A stretch of 64,000 nucleotides of DNA from an uncultured Eudoraea sp. Its GTDB lineage: Bacteria; Bacteroidota; Bacteroidia; Flavobacteriales; Flavobacteriaceae. The DNA lies in contig NZ_CANLGX010000001.1 of the NCBI RefSeq assembly GCF_947490415.1, positions 496,001-560,000 on the forward strand, given 5' to 3'. A program made the position numbers and the translations under genes. This document shows positions 16,568-26,231 of this stretch, one piece after another. A model generated the notes under the pieces. The model was not told where the DNA came from, ran no database searches, and saw nothing but the letters and a program-made list of their open reading frames with translations. Positions within the stretch are counted from its first letter, which is position 1, and every line of letters begins with the position of its first letter.

Positions 16568-16636
16568 CCATAGCATAAGTAGGTTAAGTTCATGGTAAGA
16601 TTTGGGGAAAAAGGCAGGTGCAAACCTGCCTTTTTT
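16568..16636 (+). ncRNA. Tandem sRNA unit 3
   Basis: A predicted RNA of about 69 nt. Its core (16568-16607) is identical to units 1 and 2. The terminator GGCAGGT-GCAA-ACCTGCC ends in six T residues; the loop is GCAA instead of the GAAA of unit 2, so both are GNRA tetraloops. Together with its upstream block it looks like the most recent duplicate of unit 2. Confidence 0.82.
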
Positions 16637-16735
16637 ATTTCTGATTCTCAGTAAATTACAACTTTTAAGGTCAATATTTTTCTTCCTTTTCCAGCCTGAA
16701 GTATTAGTTGAAAGCCTAAAATTTACCAAAATTTC

Positions 16736-16766
16736 TTTGTTATTTCTCACAATACCAGTAATTTAG
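16736..16766 (+). promoter_or_regulatory. Promoter of sRNA unit 4
   Basis: TTTG at 16736-16739 and TAATTTAG at 16759-16766 are separated by 19 nt, a normal -33/-7 spacing for this phylum. The box ends 5 nt before the core, as in the other units. Confidence 0.6.
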
Positions 16767-16771
16767 TACTG

Positions 16772-16842
16772 CCATAGCATAAGTAGGTTAAGTTTATGGT
16801 AAGATTTGGGACGAAAAGGGTGGAGGCTTCTCCGCCCTTTTC
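16772..16842 (+). ncRNA. Tandem sRNA unit 4
   Basis: A predicted RNA of about 71 nt. The core (16772-16811) has two differences from the others: the base before ATGG is T instead of C, and the last G is A. The terminator is GGGTGGAG-GCTT-CTCCGCCC; relative to unit 1 a T-A pair has become T.G and an extra G-C pair is present, so pairing is kept while the sequence changes. A T-rich tract follows. It ends just before the superoxide dismutase terminator on the other strand. Confidence 0.78.
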
Positions 16843-16850
16843 TATGGAAT

Positions 16851-16882
16851 AAAAAAACCCCCTTAATTAATTAAGGAGGTTT
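16851..16882 (-). terminator. Intrinsic terminator of superoxide dismutase
   Basis: On the minus strand AAACCTCCTTAATT (16882-16869) pairs with AATTAAGGGGGTTT (one U.G) and ends in seven T residues (16857-16851), 38 nt after the stop codon. Confidence 0.85.
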
Positions 16883-16920
16883 AATTTCAAATAAATTTTG
16901 GATTAAAGTCTAATTTGTTC

Positions 16921-17529
16921 TTACATATTTGAACTGTACAACTCAGCAACTTTATCCCAGTTGATAATATTAAAAAAAGCGCTAATATAATCTGGCCTTC
17001 TGTTTTGATAATTTAAATAATAGGCATGTTCCCAAACATCCAGTCCCAAAATTGGGTGGCCTCCACATCCGGTTCCAGGCATTAATGAATTATCTTGATT
17101 TGGTGTTGAGCAAACTTCTACCTTGCCTCCCTTATGTACACAAAGCCAAGCCCAACCAGACCCAAATCTTGTCGCTGCAGCTTTGCTGAAAACTCCCTTA
17201 AAGGCATCAAAAGAACCAAAGGCCTGATTGATGGCTGCAGCAAGGTCTCCGCTTGGCTCACCTCCGCCATCAGGGGACATTATTTCCCAATATAAGGAAT
17301 GATTGTAATAGCCTCCTCCATTATTGCGGACCGCAAGATTGGACATGTCTAAATTTTTCAATATATCCGTAATAGATTTATTTGCAAGATCTGTGTTCTC
17401 AATGGCTGCGTTAAGATTCGTAGTGTAGCCATTGTGATGCTTTGTATGGTGTATTTCCATAGTTCTTGCGTCAATATAAGGTTCTAATGCATCATATGCA
17501 TATGGTAGTTTTGGTAATTCAAATGCCAT
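16921..17529 (-). CDS. Superoxide dismutase (Fe/Mn type)
   Basis: Converts superoxide to oxygen and hydrogen peroxide in the cytoplasm. From the chosen start the protein has 202 residues, the usual size. The metal ligands are all visible: His in [10 protein letters not shown], His in NHSLYWEIM, and Asp and His in [16 protein letters not shown]. The glycine-rich SGWAWLCV is typical. The sequence does not let me decide between iron and manganese. A longer frame begins 11 codons upstream, but [19 protein letters not shown] is the standard N terminus. A perfect -7 box lies 34 nt upstream and a terminator follows, so it is monocistronic. Confidence 0.95.
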   Translation of the reverse strand: MAFELPKLPYAYDALEPYIDARTMEIHHTKHHNGYTTNLNAAIENTDLANKSITDILKNLDMSNLAVRNNGGGYYNHSLYWEIMSPDGGGEPSGDLAAAINQAFGSFDAFKGVFSKAAATRFGSGWAWLCVHKGGKVEVCSTPNQDNSLMPGTGCGGHPILGLDVWEHAYYLNYQNRRPDYISAFFNIINWDKVAELYSSNM

Positions 17530-17563
17530 TTCTAAACGTTTTAAGTTAATAATTAGAGTCACT

Positions 17564-17571
17564 CAAAGTTA
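17564..17571 (-). promoter_or_regulatory. -7 box of superoxide dismutase
   Basis: TAACTTTG on the minus strand matches TAnnTTTG. It sits within a small dyad (AGAGT ... ACTCT at 17554-17575) that could be an operator. Confidence 0.5.
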
Positions 17572-17647
17572 CTCTATTTAACATATATATTGGCCTAATT
17601 ATTTGTTAAGAACTCTTTAAGATTATGTAATTTGCAACAAAAAATTA

Positions 17648-20600
17648 GTGCAGAGCAACTCATTTAATATCTACAATGCTTCGGCCGGATCGGGGAAAAC
17701 CTTTAAACTGGTACAAGAATATCTGAAAATTGTACTCTCTACAGAAAATTCAAATAGTTTTAATCAAATCCTAGCAATCACTTTTACCAATAAGGCTGCC
17801 AACGAAATGAAAAGTCGCATTCTTGATAGTCTTTTCGAATTTAGTCATCCTGAAAATCCTGAAAAAACTTCCACCTTATTTCAATTATTAGCTAAGGATC
17901 TAAATATTGAATATGATCATTTACAAAAAAGGGCTAACATCACATTAAAGCAAATCCTTCATAATTATGCTTTTTTTGATATATCGACCATCGATAAATT
18001 TACACACCGACTTATTAGAACCTTTGCTAAAGACCTTAAAATTCCTCAAAATTTTGAAGTTGTATTGGATACAGACCTTTTATTAGTAGAAGGAATTGAC
18101 CGGTTAATAAATAAAGCCGGAACGGATAAGGTTTTAACAAAAGTTCTGATCGACTTTGCTTTGGAAAAAATTCAAGACGATAAAAGCTGGGACATAGCGT
18201 ACGACCTTACTAAAATGGGTAAATTGTTATTTGAGGAAAATCAATCTTATCATCTTGACCTATTAAAAAATAAAAGTCCTCAGGATTTTTTAACCCTCAA
18301 AAAATTAATTCAAAAAAAAGTCACCCTTATAGAGGATGAAGTTAAAGACCTGGCAAAGCAAGCTACAGAAACAATAGCCGAATCCGGTATTGATTTGGAA
18401 GTATTTCCCAGGAAAACCTTGCCCAACCATTTTACTAAAATTTGTGATTTGGAATTTAATCCTGCTAAACTTTACAATAACCAATTAGAAAATAATCTAA
18501 AGGAAGGTAAAATTTTTAAATCAGGATTTCAGGCGCCTAATACGGAATTGGTATTCGTCCTTCAAAAATATTTTTTAGAAATTAAAAAAAGGATCTACGA
18601 TAGAGCCTTTTTACGGAATGCTTATTTAAATATTGTGCCATTAACGGTTTTAAATGCCATCCAACAAGAAATTAAAACAATTCAGTCAGAACGGGATCAG
18701 ATACCAATATCCTCATTTAATACGATTATTTCAGATGAAATACGTAACCAACCCGCACCCTATATTTATGAACGATTGGGCGAAAAATACCGTCATTACT
18801 TTATTGATGAATTTCAAGATACTTCACGAATGCAATGGGAGAATCTCGTTCCTTTAATAAGTAATGCACTCGAAAGCGAAGATGAACAGGGCAATATGGG
18901 GACCTTATTATTGGTTGGCGATGTAAAACAAGCCATCTACAGGTGGCGTGGTGGACGCGCTGAACAATTCCTGAACCTGATTAACAAAGAAACAAATCCT
19001 TTTGTGGTAGAACCACATATCAGAACACTGGAAACAAATTATAGAAGCCGAGAGGAGATTGTAAAATTCAACAACGCCTTTTTTACAGTTACCAGTCCTT
19101 TCCTTACCAGTCCGCAATACAATTCACTTTTTACAGATGGAAATAAACAAGATTTTAATAAAAAAACAGGTGGGTATGTAGATTTGAATTTTATTAAAAT
19201 GCCCAAGGAGAATAAGGATTTAGAGTATTGTAACGAGGTTTTGAGAGCAATTAAAGATGCAAGCGTCGATAAGTATAATTATGCTGACATATGTATTCTC
19301 ACCAGAAAACGAAAGCATGGTATAATTTTAGCCGATTTTCTTATAGAACAAAATATTCCAATAATTTCTTCTGAGACGCTTTTGCTGAAGAATAATCCAA
19401 AAGTCAACTTTCTAATCAATTTATTAAAGCACATTAACGCACCCGAGGATTCAGAAATTTGCTATGAGGTTCTATATTTTCTTGCCTCAAACAGAGAAAA
19501 CAAACATGAGTTTATTCAAAAATATATAAACGATTTGCCATCTCTACTAAAAGAGGATTTCAACTTTAACATGGAACAAATAAGGTATACCTCTTTATAT
19601 GATGGGCTGGAATACGCAATAAAACAATTTAAGCTGGTTGAGCATTCAGATGCTTACCTGACTTACTTTATGGATGAAGTCATAGATTCTGAACAAAGGG
19701 ACGATAACAGTATCACTTCATTTTTAGACCATTGGGAAAAGAAGAAAGAGAGGCTGAGTATTGTAGCTCCCGAAAATTTAGATGCCGTGCAGATAATGAC
19801 TATACACAAGGCAAAGGGATTAGAGTTTCCAATTGTCATTTACCCTTTTGCCAACACTAAAATTTATGACGAACTAGAACCCAAATTGTGGCTGCCTGTT
19901 GAGGATTTTGGAGAATTTAAGGAAGTACTGATAAATAAGAAATCAGAAGTTTTACATTATGGGGAAACAGCCAAAACAATTTATGAAGAAGAACAACATA
20001 AACTCGAATTGGATGCATTTAACCTGCTATATGTAGCACTTACACGCGCTGTCGATAGGCTGATCATAATAACAGAAATGCTGCTTAATGCTAAGAATGA
20101 ATTTAGATTGGATAACTATTCCGGATTATTTATCCACTTTTTAAAAGCACAAGGAGTTTGGGATATAAACAAAGTCAGATATTCCTTTGGATCAGCTGAA
20201 TTAAAGGAACAAGAACGACACCTCCCCAAAGCGCAACCTCATATTCCTTTTATCTGTACTCAAAAGAATGATGCCAATTTTAATATCATTACCCAGTCTG
20301 GTAATCTTTGGGACAGCAAAAGAGAAGAAGCAATTATAAAAGGGAATGTAATACACTATGCGCTGGGACTTATTAAAACCGAGAGCGATATTGACCCCTC
20401 AATTACCCATATGATCAGAAAAGGAGATCTTAAAGTTGAAGAGGGGGCTCAAATAAAAGAAACTGTACAACAAATCATTTGGCATCCCAAACTGAAATCA
20501 TTCTTTACAACCGAAAATAACGTTAAGAATGAAAGTGAAATTATAACAGAAAATGGCCTAATTTTGAGACCGGATCGCATGGTATTTAATAATAACAAGG

Positions 20601-20755
20601 TCACAATAATTGATTATAAAACCGGGAAAAAAGCTCAAAAATATTATGAACAATTATACACCTATGCCGATGCACTGAAAACCATGGGATATTTAGTTGA
20701 AAATAAGATAATAGTCTATATTGATAAAAAAATTACACCAGAATTTATTAATTAA
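17648..20755 (+). CDS. UvrD-like helicase/nuclease, AddA-type recombination subunit
   Basis: A 1035-residue helicase-nuclease that would process double-strand DNA ends for RecA. Superfamily 1 motifs appear in order: Walker A ASAGSGKT (11-18), [51 protein letters not shown] and [14 protein letters not shown]-terminal PD-(D/E)XK nuclease follows: [15 protein letters not shown] and IIDYKTGKK. The start is GTG. Its probable partner, the AddB-like protein, is encoded 2.7 kb downstream beyond kbl and an OmpA gene. kbl begins 2 nt after the stop, so those two are likely cotranscribed. Confidence 0.9.
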   Translation: MQSNSFNIYNASAGSGKTFKLVQEYLKIVLSTENSNSFNQILAITFTNKAANEMKSRILDSLFEFSHPENPEKTSTLFQLLAKDLNIEYDHLQKRANITLKQILHNYAFFDISTIDKFTHRLIRTFAKDLKIPQNFEVVLDTDLLLVEGIDRLINKAGTDKVLTKVLIDFALEKIQDDKSWDIAYDLTKMGKLLFEENQSYHLDLLKNKSPQDFLTLKKLIQKKVTLIEDEVKDLAKQATETIAESGIDLEVFPRKTLPNHFTKICDLEFNPAKLYNNQLENNLKEGKIFKSGFQAPNTELVFVLQKYFLEIKKRIYDRAFLRNAYLNIVPLTVLNAIQQEIKTIQSERDQIPISSFNTIISDEIRNQPAPYIYERLGEKYRHYFIDEFQDTSRMQWENLVPLISNALESEDEQGNMGTLLLVGDVKQAIYRWRGGRAEQFLNLINKETNPFVVEPHIRTLETNYRSREEIVKFNNAFFTVTSPFLTSPQYNSLFTDGNKQDFNKKTGGYVDLNFIKMPKENKDLEYCNEVLRAIKDASVDKYNYADICILTRKRKHGIILADFLIEQNIPIISSETLLLKNNPKVNFLINLLKHINAPEDSEICYEVLYFLASNRENKHEFIQKYINDLPSLLKEDFNFNMEQIRYTSLYDGLEYAIKQFKLVEHSDAYLTYFMDEVIDSEQRDDNSITSFLDHWEKKKERLSIVAPENLDAVQIMTIHKAKGLEFPIVIYPFANTKIYDELEPKLWLPVEDFGEFKEVLINKKSEVLHYGETAKTIYEEEQHKLELDAFNLLYVALTRAVDRLIIITEMLLNAKNEFRLDNYSGLFIHFLKAQGVWDINKVRYSFGSAELKEQERHLPKAQPHIPFICTQKNDANFNIITQSGNLWDSKREEAIIKGNVIHYALGLIKTESDIDPSITHMIRKGDLKVEEGAQIKETVQQIIWHPKLKSFFTTENNVKNESEIITENGLILRPDRMVFNNNKVTIIDYKTGKKAQKYYEQLYTYADALKTMGYLVENKIIVYIDKKITPEFIN

Positions 20756-20757
20756 TT

Positions 20758-21951
20758 ATGTACGGAAAAATTAAAGAATATTTAAAAGAAGAACTTAAGG
20801 AAATAAAAGACGCAGGGCTTTATAAAGAAGAACGCATAATTACTTCGCCTCAGGGAGCAGTGATTAGAGTTTCCAGCGGACAGGAAGTAATAAATTTTTG
20901 TTCAAACAATTATTTAGGTTTATCCGCTCATCCCGAAGTAATCAGAGCAGCCAAAGAAACCCTTGATAGCCATGGCTTTGGAATGTCTTCAGTACGTTTT
21001 ATTTGTGGCACCCAGGATATCCACAAGGAATTGGAAGACAGAATTGCTAAATTCTATGGTACAGAGGACACCATATTATATGCCGCAGCTTTTGATGCCA
21101 ATGGTGGTGTATTTGAACCATTGTTTTCAGAAGAGGATGCAATTATATCAGATGCCCTAAATCATGCGTCGATAATTGATGGTGTTAGATTATGTAAGGC
21201 CAAGCGATATAGGTACGCCAATAGTGATATGGTTGATCTGGAGACTAAATTAATACAGGCTAATAAAGATAAGGCCCGTTTTAAAATAATTGTTACAGAT
21301 GGTGTATTCTCTATGGATGGCTTATTGGCACCATTGGATAAAATATGTGATCTGGCAGAAAAATATGATGCCATGGTAATGATAGATGAATGCCACGCAA
21401 CCGGGTTTATAGGGGAAACCGGGAGAGGTACTTTGGAGGAAAAAGGGGTAATGAACAGGATAGATATTATTACCGGAACGCTGGGCAAAGCATTAGGCGG
21501 TGCAATGGGCGGTTATACAACCGGTAAAAAAGAGATCATTGATCTGTTAAGGCAACGATCCAGGCCATATTTATTTTCAAACTCACTTGCCCCGGCAATC
21601 GTTGGAGCTTCTATTAAAGTATTTGAAATGCTTGAAACGGATACCACTTTAAGAGATAAGTTGGAAAAAAATACAAAATACTTCAAAAAAGGAATGCAAA
21701 AAGCCGGGTTTGATATTATTGATGGCGATTCAGCAATAGTACCTGTAATGCTCTATGACGCCAAATTATCACAAAAAATGGCAAATATGTTGCTCGAAAA
21801 TGGTATTTATGTTATTGGTTTCTTTTATCCCGTGGTTCCGAAAGATAAGGCGAGAATACGGGTGCAATTATCTGCCGCTCATGAAATTGAGCATTTAGAC
21901 AAAGCCATCAATGCTTTTATAAAGGTAGGTAGAGAGTTAAAAATTATCTGA
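20758..21951 (+). CDS. kbl: Glycine C-acetyltransferase (2-amino-3-ketobutyrate CoA ligase)
   Basis: A PLP enzyme of the alpha-oxoamine synthase family that splits 2-amino-3-oxobutanoate with CoA into glycine and acetyl-CoA in threonine breakdown. The 397 residues contain [35 protein letters not shown] and the PLP-lysine motif [15 protein letters not shown]. Length and motifs favour Kbl over the related BioF and serine palmitoyltransferase. No threonine dehydrogenase gene lies in the window. It starts 2 nt after the AddA-like stop, an association for which I see no functional reason. Confidence 0.93.
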   Translation: MYGKIKEYLKEELKEIKDAGLYKEERIITSPQGAVIRVSSGQEVINFCSNNYLGLSAHPEVIRAAKETLDSHGFGMSSVRFICGTQDIHKELEDRIAKFYGTEDTILYAAAFDANGGVFEPLFSEEDAIISDALNHASIIDGVRLCKAKRYRYANSDMVDLETKLIQANKDKARFKIIVTDGVFSMDGLLAPLDKICDLAEKYDAMVMIDECHATGFIGETGRGTLEEKGVMNRIDIITGTLGKALGGAMGGYTTGKKEIIDLLRQRSRPYLFSNSLAPAIVGASIKVFEMLETDTTLRDKLEKNTKYFKKGMQKAGFDIIDGDSAIVPVMLYDAKLSQKMANMLLENGIYVIGFFYPVVPKDKARIRVQLSAAHEIEHLDKAINAFIKVGRELKII

Positions 21952-21998
21952 ATCTTAGTTTAAACCTTAAAAAAGCCTTAAAAAAAATAGGAAATTGA

Positions 21999-22030
21999 TT
22001 TTGTTAATAATTTTTAACAACTTACATTTG
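21999..22030 (+). promoter_or_regulatory. Promoter of the OmpA-family gene
   Basis: TTTTG at 21999-22003, a 19-nt spacer and TACATTTG at 22023-22030 make a textbook Bacteroidota promoter. The predicted leader is about 30 nt and A-rich just before the ATG. Confidence 0.8.
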
Positions 22031-22065
22031 CAGCTAAATAAACACTTAAACTTAAAATTTTGAAC

Positions 22066-23409
22066 ATGAAACAGCTTAGCAGATTATTAGTTGTTGGCCT
22101 ATTAGTATTGGCCTCTAACAGCATACAAGCGCAAGATGAAGATAATCCTTGGCAAATTGGATTTGGAGTAAACGCAGTTGACTTTTATCCAACAGGTAAA
22201 GTAAGTTCATTCGGTAGTCAATTCTTTAATGCCAATGATCACTGGAACATCCTGCCATCCATCTCTTATGTTGGAATTTCGCGTCACGTTGGTGATGGTA
22301 TCTCCGTTGGCGTTAGAGGTTCTTTAAACCGTATTAAGAAAATTGGTGACCTTCAAGTTGACGACTTGTCTTACTATGGCTTGGATGGAACTATTAAATA
22401 CAATTTTATAAAAAACACAACTATTGATCCCTTCGTTGAAATTGGAGGTGGTTATAGCTGGGTTGCTGATATTGGAGCCGGTACTATTAATGGTGGTATA
22501 GGTGCCAATGTTTGGATGAACGATAACATTGGTTTCACTCTTCAAACACAGTATAAGCACTCTTTTGAAGACTATTTGCTTCCACATTTCCAACATATGT
22601 TGGGACTTTCCATAAAATTTGGTGGATCTGATACAGATGGAGATGGAATCTATGACAAAGATGATGCTTGCCCAGAAGTACCTGGTTTAGAAGCATTCAA
22701 TGGTTGTCCTGATACTGACGGTGATGGAATTGAAGACAGCAAAGATGCTTGTCCAAATGAAGCCGGTCCTAAAGAATTGAATGGTTGTCCTGATTCTGAC
22801 GGCGATGGAATTGCTGATAAAGATGATGCTTGTCCAAATGAAGCTGGTTTAGCTGCTTTAGCTGGTTGCCCAGATGCAGACGGTGATGGTATTGCTGACA
22901 AAGATGACCAGTGTCCTAATGAAGCAGGTCCTGCTGAAAACAACGGATGCCCATGGCCAGACAGAGACGGTGATGGTATTTTAGATAAAGATGATCTATG
23001 TCCAGATCTAGTAGGAACTGTTGCAAACAAAGGTTGTCCTGAAGTTACCGAAGCTGTTCGTAAAACATTAAACGATTATGCTAAGACTATTTTATTTGAT
23101 ACTGGTAAAGCATCTATAAAAGATCGCTCTGCAGAAGTCTTGAATAATATTGTAGCTATCTTAAATGAATATTCTTGGGCTAGGTTTACTATAGACGGAC
23201 ACACTGATAGTGTAGGAAGTGAAGCATTAAACCAAAAACTTTCTGAAGAAAGAGCCTATTCCGTTATGAATTACTTAATTGAAAACGGGGTTGCTTCCAG
23301 CAGATTAGAAGCTACAGGATATGGTGAATCCAAACCAATAGCTGACAACGGTACCGCTTCCGGAAGGAAAACGAATCGTAGAGTTGAAGTTAACTTGATT
23401 AGACAGTAA
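22066..23409 (+). CDS. OmpA-family outer membrane protein with thrombospondin type 3 repeats
   Basis: A 447-residue envelope protein. It has a signal peptide (start [18 protein letters not shown], cleavage probably after QA), an N-terminal beta-barrel domain (about 25-185), then five calcium-binding thrombospondin type 3 repeats with the unit DxDGDGI and following cysteines (about 188-325). A C-terminal OmpA peptidoglycan-binding domain has [20 protein letters not shown] and [10 protein letters not shown]. It should anchor the outer membrane to the cell wall. A TTG two codons upstream is not needed as start. It has its own strong promoter and terminator, so it is probably abundant. Confidence 0.95.
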   Translation: MKQLSRLLVVGLLVLASNSIQAQDEDNPWQIGFGVNAVDFYPTGKVSSFGSQFFNANDHWNILPSISYVGISRHVGDGISVGVRGSLNRIKKIGDLQVDDLSYYGLDGTIKYNFIKNTTIDPFVEIGGGYSWVADIGAGTINGGIGANVWMNDNIGFTLQTQYKHSFEDYLLPHFQHMLGLSIKFGGSDTDGDGIYDKDDACPEVPGLEAFNGCPDTDGDGIEDSKDACPNEAGPKELNGCPDSDGDGIADKDDACPNEAGLAALAGCPDADGDGIADKDDQCPNEAGPAENNGCPWPDRDGDGILDKDDLCPDLVGTVANKGCPEVTEAVRKTLNDYAKTILFDTGKASIKDRSAEVLNNIVAILNEYSWARFTIDGHTDSVGSEALNQKLSEERAYSVMNYLIENGVASSRLEATGYGESKPIADNGTASGRKTNRRVEVNLIRQ

Positions 23410-23442
23410 ATAATTTATTAGAACTTAATATATTAGAAAAAG

Positions 23443-23467
23443 GCTCCGCAAATGCGGAGCTTTTTTT
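23443..23467 (+). terminator. Intrinsic terminator of the OmpA-family gene
   Basis: GCTCCGCA and TGCGGAGC pair perfectly around AA and end in seven T residues. The addB-like start follows only 11 nt later, so that gene needs read-through or a promoter overlapping this element. Confidence 0.92.
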
Positions 23468-23477
23468 ATTTTTAAAA

Positions 23478-26228
23478 ATGCAAAGTTTTTTAAATCAGAT
23501 TGCAGAAGAATTATGGGAAAAGAATGATTCTTTTGATAATCTTGTTTTTATCCTTCCTGGTAAACGTGCAGGAACTTTCCTTAAAAATAACATCTCCCAA
23601 GTTGTCCGTAAGACAATTTTTGCCCCGGAAATCTATAGCATTGAATCATTTATTGAAATGATTTCGGGTCTTTTCTATGCAACCAATACACAACAATTAT
23701 TTGAATTATATAATGCCTATTTAAATATAGGGAGTGAAGAAAAGGAAAGTTTTTATTCCTTTTCAAAATGGGGTCAAATTCTATTGCAGGATTTCAATGA
23801 AATTGACAGGTACCTGGTGCCTCCTGATAAGCTTTTTTCATACTTATCAGTTATCCAGGAAATGAACCAATGGCATCTGAAACCCAATAAAACCAAATTA
23901 ATAGAAGATTATCTCAGCTTTTGGAATAATCTTGAAGAATTACATACTGCCTTTAATAAAAATCTTTTAGAAAATGGTTCGGGCCATCAGGGATTGGTTT
24001 ATAAAGAAGCATGTAATAACCTATCTGACTACATTAATACATCAAAAAATAAAAAGCACGTTTTTATTGGATTCAATGCTTTGAATACAGCAGAAGTATT
24101 TATTATTAAAGAATTTTTAAAAGAAGGTAACAGCGATATTTATTGGGATGTAGACAACTGTTTTCTGAAAGATAAAGTTCATGATGCGGGGTTTTTTATT
24201 CGTCAATACCAAAAGGAATGGGGCTATTTTAAAAACCACTCGCTAAAGGGATTAAGTGAATATTATAGCACCACAAAAAATATCCAAATTACCGGTGTGC
24301 CTAAAAATGTATCACAGGCAAAGTATGTTGGCGATTTGATATTACACCTGAATGAAAAGGACCCAAATCAAATTAAAAATACCGCTGTTATCCTGGGAGA
24401 TGAAACACTACTGAATCCCATATTAAACTCGCTTCCGGCTGAAATAAATCAGGTAAATATCACCATGGGGTATCCCTTAGATAAAACCCCTGTTGCCGGC
24501 ATGTTTACTCAACTCTTCGACCTTTATATCCAATTAGATTCACAGGGTTGGTTTTATAAAAACCTGCTATCATTTTTGGTTCATCCATATGTTCAGAAGA
24601 TTCTTTCTTCAGAAGACAAAAATATAGTTAATGGCATAAAAGCGGAAGTAAATAAACGCAATTGGATTTATATAACTCCTTCTAAATTAAAATCAATCTT
24701 TCCTGAAACAACAGAAGGATTAATGCTCCTGTTTTCATACGAAAATGCAGAACCTTCCCATTTTCTAAACAATGTTATCGCACTTATTGAACTCTTAAAA
24801 AGCAAATTTCAACTACAGGAAAACCATTTGGAACTGGAATATTTATATCACTTTTATACTTTGTTTAATGAGCTAAAAATGCTTTCTGGCGAATATCCAT
24901 TTTTAAATGACTTAAAGGCTTTACAGAGCATATTTAAGGAGTTGATATCTATAGAAAAAGTAAATTTTAGGGGCGAGCCTCTTGAAGGATTACAGATCAT
25001 GGGGATGTTGGAAAGTAGAAATCTTGATTTTGAAACTGTAATAATTACATCGGTAAATGAAGGTATCCTTCCGGCAGGTAAGACCAATAACTCATTTATT
25101 CCTTTCGATATTAAAAGAGAATTTGGTTTACCTGCCTACAAAGAGAAAGATGCCGTCTATACCTATCATTTTTACAGATTGTTACAACGAGCCAAAAACA
25201 TCTATCTTATCTACAATACTGAACCTGATGTTATTGAAGGAGGTGAAAAAAGCAGGTTTATTTCACAATTACTTACAGATGAACATCACATAGAAAACAT
25301 AGTAACGAAAATTGCGGTTCCTCAGATAAATTCAATACTTAATACACCGGTTTCTATTGAAAAGGATACCGATATTATGAGTAAAATAAGCGCTGTTTTT
25401 AAAAAAGGACTTTCTCCCTCGTCACTGACAAACTATATTAAAAACCCTATTAATTTTTACAAGCAAAAGATTTTAAAATTAGAAGAAACTCTTGAAGTTG
25501 AGGAGACTATTGCTTCAAAAACCTTTGGGACTATTTTACACAAGGCTATGGAAATTTTATATGAGCCATTCCTTGGTGCTTATCTGACTGAAGGTAAGCT
25601 AAAGGAACAAAGACCTAAAATAAGAGGCGCAGTTAAACATGAACTTCTGAAAACTTATGCAGAAGAGGATATTTCAAGAGGAAAAAACCTTATTGCCTTT
25701 AATGTTATCGTCGCTTATATAGATGGTTTCATTTTAAAAGAAATAGAAAACATTAAACACCATACTATTAAAATAATAGCACTTGAAAAAGATCTGTCAG
25801 TTGATATAGATGTACCGGGGATAGATACTCCTGTTATATTAAAAGGAACATTAGACAGGATTGATGAAAAGGATGGCATACTAAGAATAATTGATTATAA
25901 GACCGGGAGTGTTCTTAGCTCTAATGTAGAAGTAGTTTTATGGGATGAAATCATCGAAAATTATGATCGTAGCAAAGCATTTCAGTTGCTCTGTTATTCT
26001 TTCATGTATCAAATTATTAATCCCATTGAAAAAATGAGTGCAGGAATTATTTCCTTCAAGAATTTGAGATCTGGCCCGTTTTATTTTTCAACAAAAAATA
26101 GCAGGAATACCTCAAAAAAGGATTTCAACATAACCAAAGATACCCTCGATCTATTTCAGGAACAGTTGGTTAAACTAATTCAGGAAATTGCAAATCCAGC
26201 AGTCCCATTTATTGCTAAAGAAGATTAG
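23478..26228 (+). CDS. PD-(D/E)XK nuclease, AddB-type recombination subunit
   Basis: A 916-residue protein that would form the second nuclease arm of an AddAB-type end-processing complex. The N terminus has a degenerate helicase region (ILPGKRAGTFLKNNIS). The C terminus carries the RecB-type nuclease: TFGTILHKAMEILYEPF, then GTLDRIDEKDGILRIIDYKTGS. I do not see the four-cysteine iron-sulfur pattern that surrounds this nuclease in Bacillus AddB. It begins 11 nt after the ompA terminator and ends 3 nt before the convergent SDR gene. Separation from the AddA-like gene by two unrelated genes is unusual, since the pair is normally adjacent. Confidence 0.85.
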   Translation: MQSFLNQIAEELWEKNDSFDNLVFILPGKRAGTFLKNNISQVVRKTIFAPEIYSIESFIEMISGLFYATNTQQLFELYNAYLNIGSEEKESFYSFSKWGQILLQDFNEIDRYLVPPDKLFSYLSVIQEMNQWHLKPNKTKLIEDYLSFWNNLEELHTAFNKNLLENGSGHQGLVYKEACNNLSDYINTSKNKKHVFIGFNALNTAEVFIIKEFLKEGNSDIYWDVDNCFLKDKVHDAGFFIRQYQKEWGYFKNHSLKGLSEYYSTTKNIQITGVPKNVSQAKYVGDLILHLNEKDPNQIKNTAVILGDETLLNPILNSLPAEINQVNITMGYPLDKTPVAGMFTQLFDLYIQLDSQGWFYKNLLSFLVHPYVQKILSSEDKNIVNGIKAEVNKRNWIYITPSKLKSIFPETTEGLMLLFSYENAEPSHFLNNVIALIELLKSKFQLQENHLELEYLYHFYTLFNELKMLSGEYPFLNDLKALQSIFKELISIEKVNFRGEPLEGLQIMGMLESRNLDFETVIITSVNEGILPAGKTNNSFIPFDIKREFGLPAYKEKDAVYTYHFYRLLQRAKNIYLIYNTEPDVIEGGEKSRFISQLLTDEHHIENIVTKIAVPQINSILNTPVSIEKDTDIMSKISAVFKKGLSPSSLTNYIKNPINFYKQKILKLEETLEVEETIASKTFGTILHKAMEILYEPFLGAYLTEGKLKEQRPKIRGAVKHELLKTYAEEDISRGKNLIAFNVIVAYIDGFILKEIENIKHHTIKIIALEKDLSVDIDVPGIDTPVILKGTLDRIDEKDGILRIIDYKTGSVLSSNVEVVLWDEIIENYDRSKAFQLLCYSFMYQIINPIEKMSAGIISFKNLRSGPFYFSTKNSRNTSKKDFNITKDTLDLFQEQLVKLIQEIANPAVPFIAKED

Positions 26229-26231
26229 TCA

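Larger units (their letters stand above)
16015..16920. other. Apparently non-coding locus with four tandem sRNA-like units
   Basis: These 906 bp have no convincing protein gene; the one open frame on the minus strand (16484-16750) runs through two of the RNA units and is not credible. The region holds an 18-bp hairpin after the PurF-like gene, four copies of a 40-nt core each with its own promoter box and terminator (cores begin at 16119, 16347, 16568 and 16772), and the superoxide dismutase terminator. Copy spacing is 228, 221 and 204 bp. Confidence 0.85.

Noticed and set aside
16484-16750. 88-residue open frame on the minus strand within the RNA array
   Set aside because: It runs antisense through unit 3's core, promoter and terminator and has no codon pattern or family similarity.
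16119-16811. CRISPR array
   Set aside because: The spacing (204-228 bp) is far too large, and each copy has its own promoter box and terminator.
22650-23030. 126-residue minus-strand frame opposite the OmpA repeats
   Set aside because: It is the mirror of the acidic repeat coding sequence, low in complexity and without a start context.
22621-23040. Tandem repeats in the OmpA gene taken as DNA repeats
   Set aside because: They encode thrombospondin type 3 protein repeats and diverge at the DNA level as expected for coding sequence.
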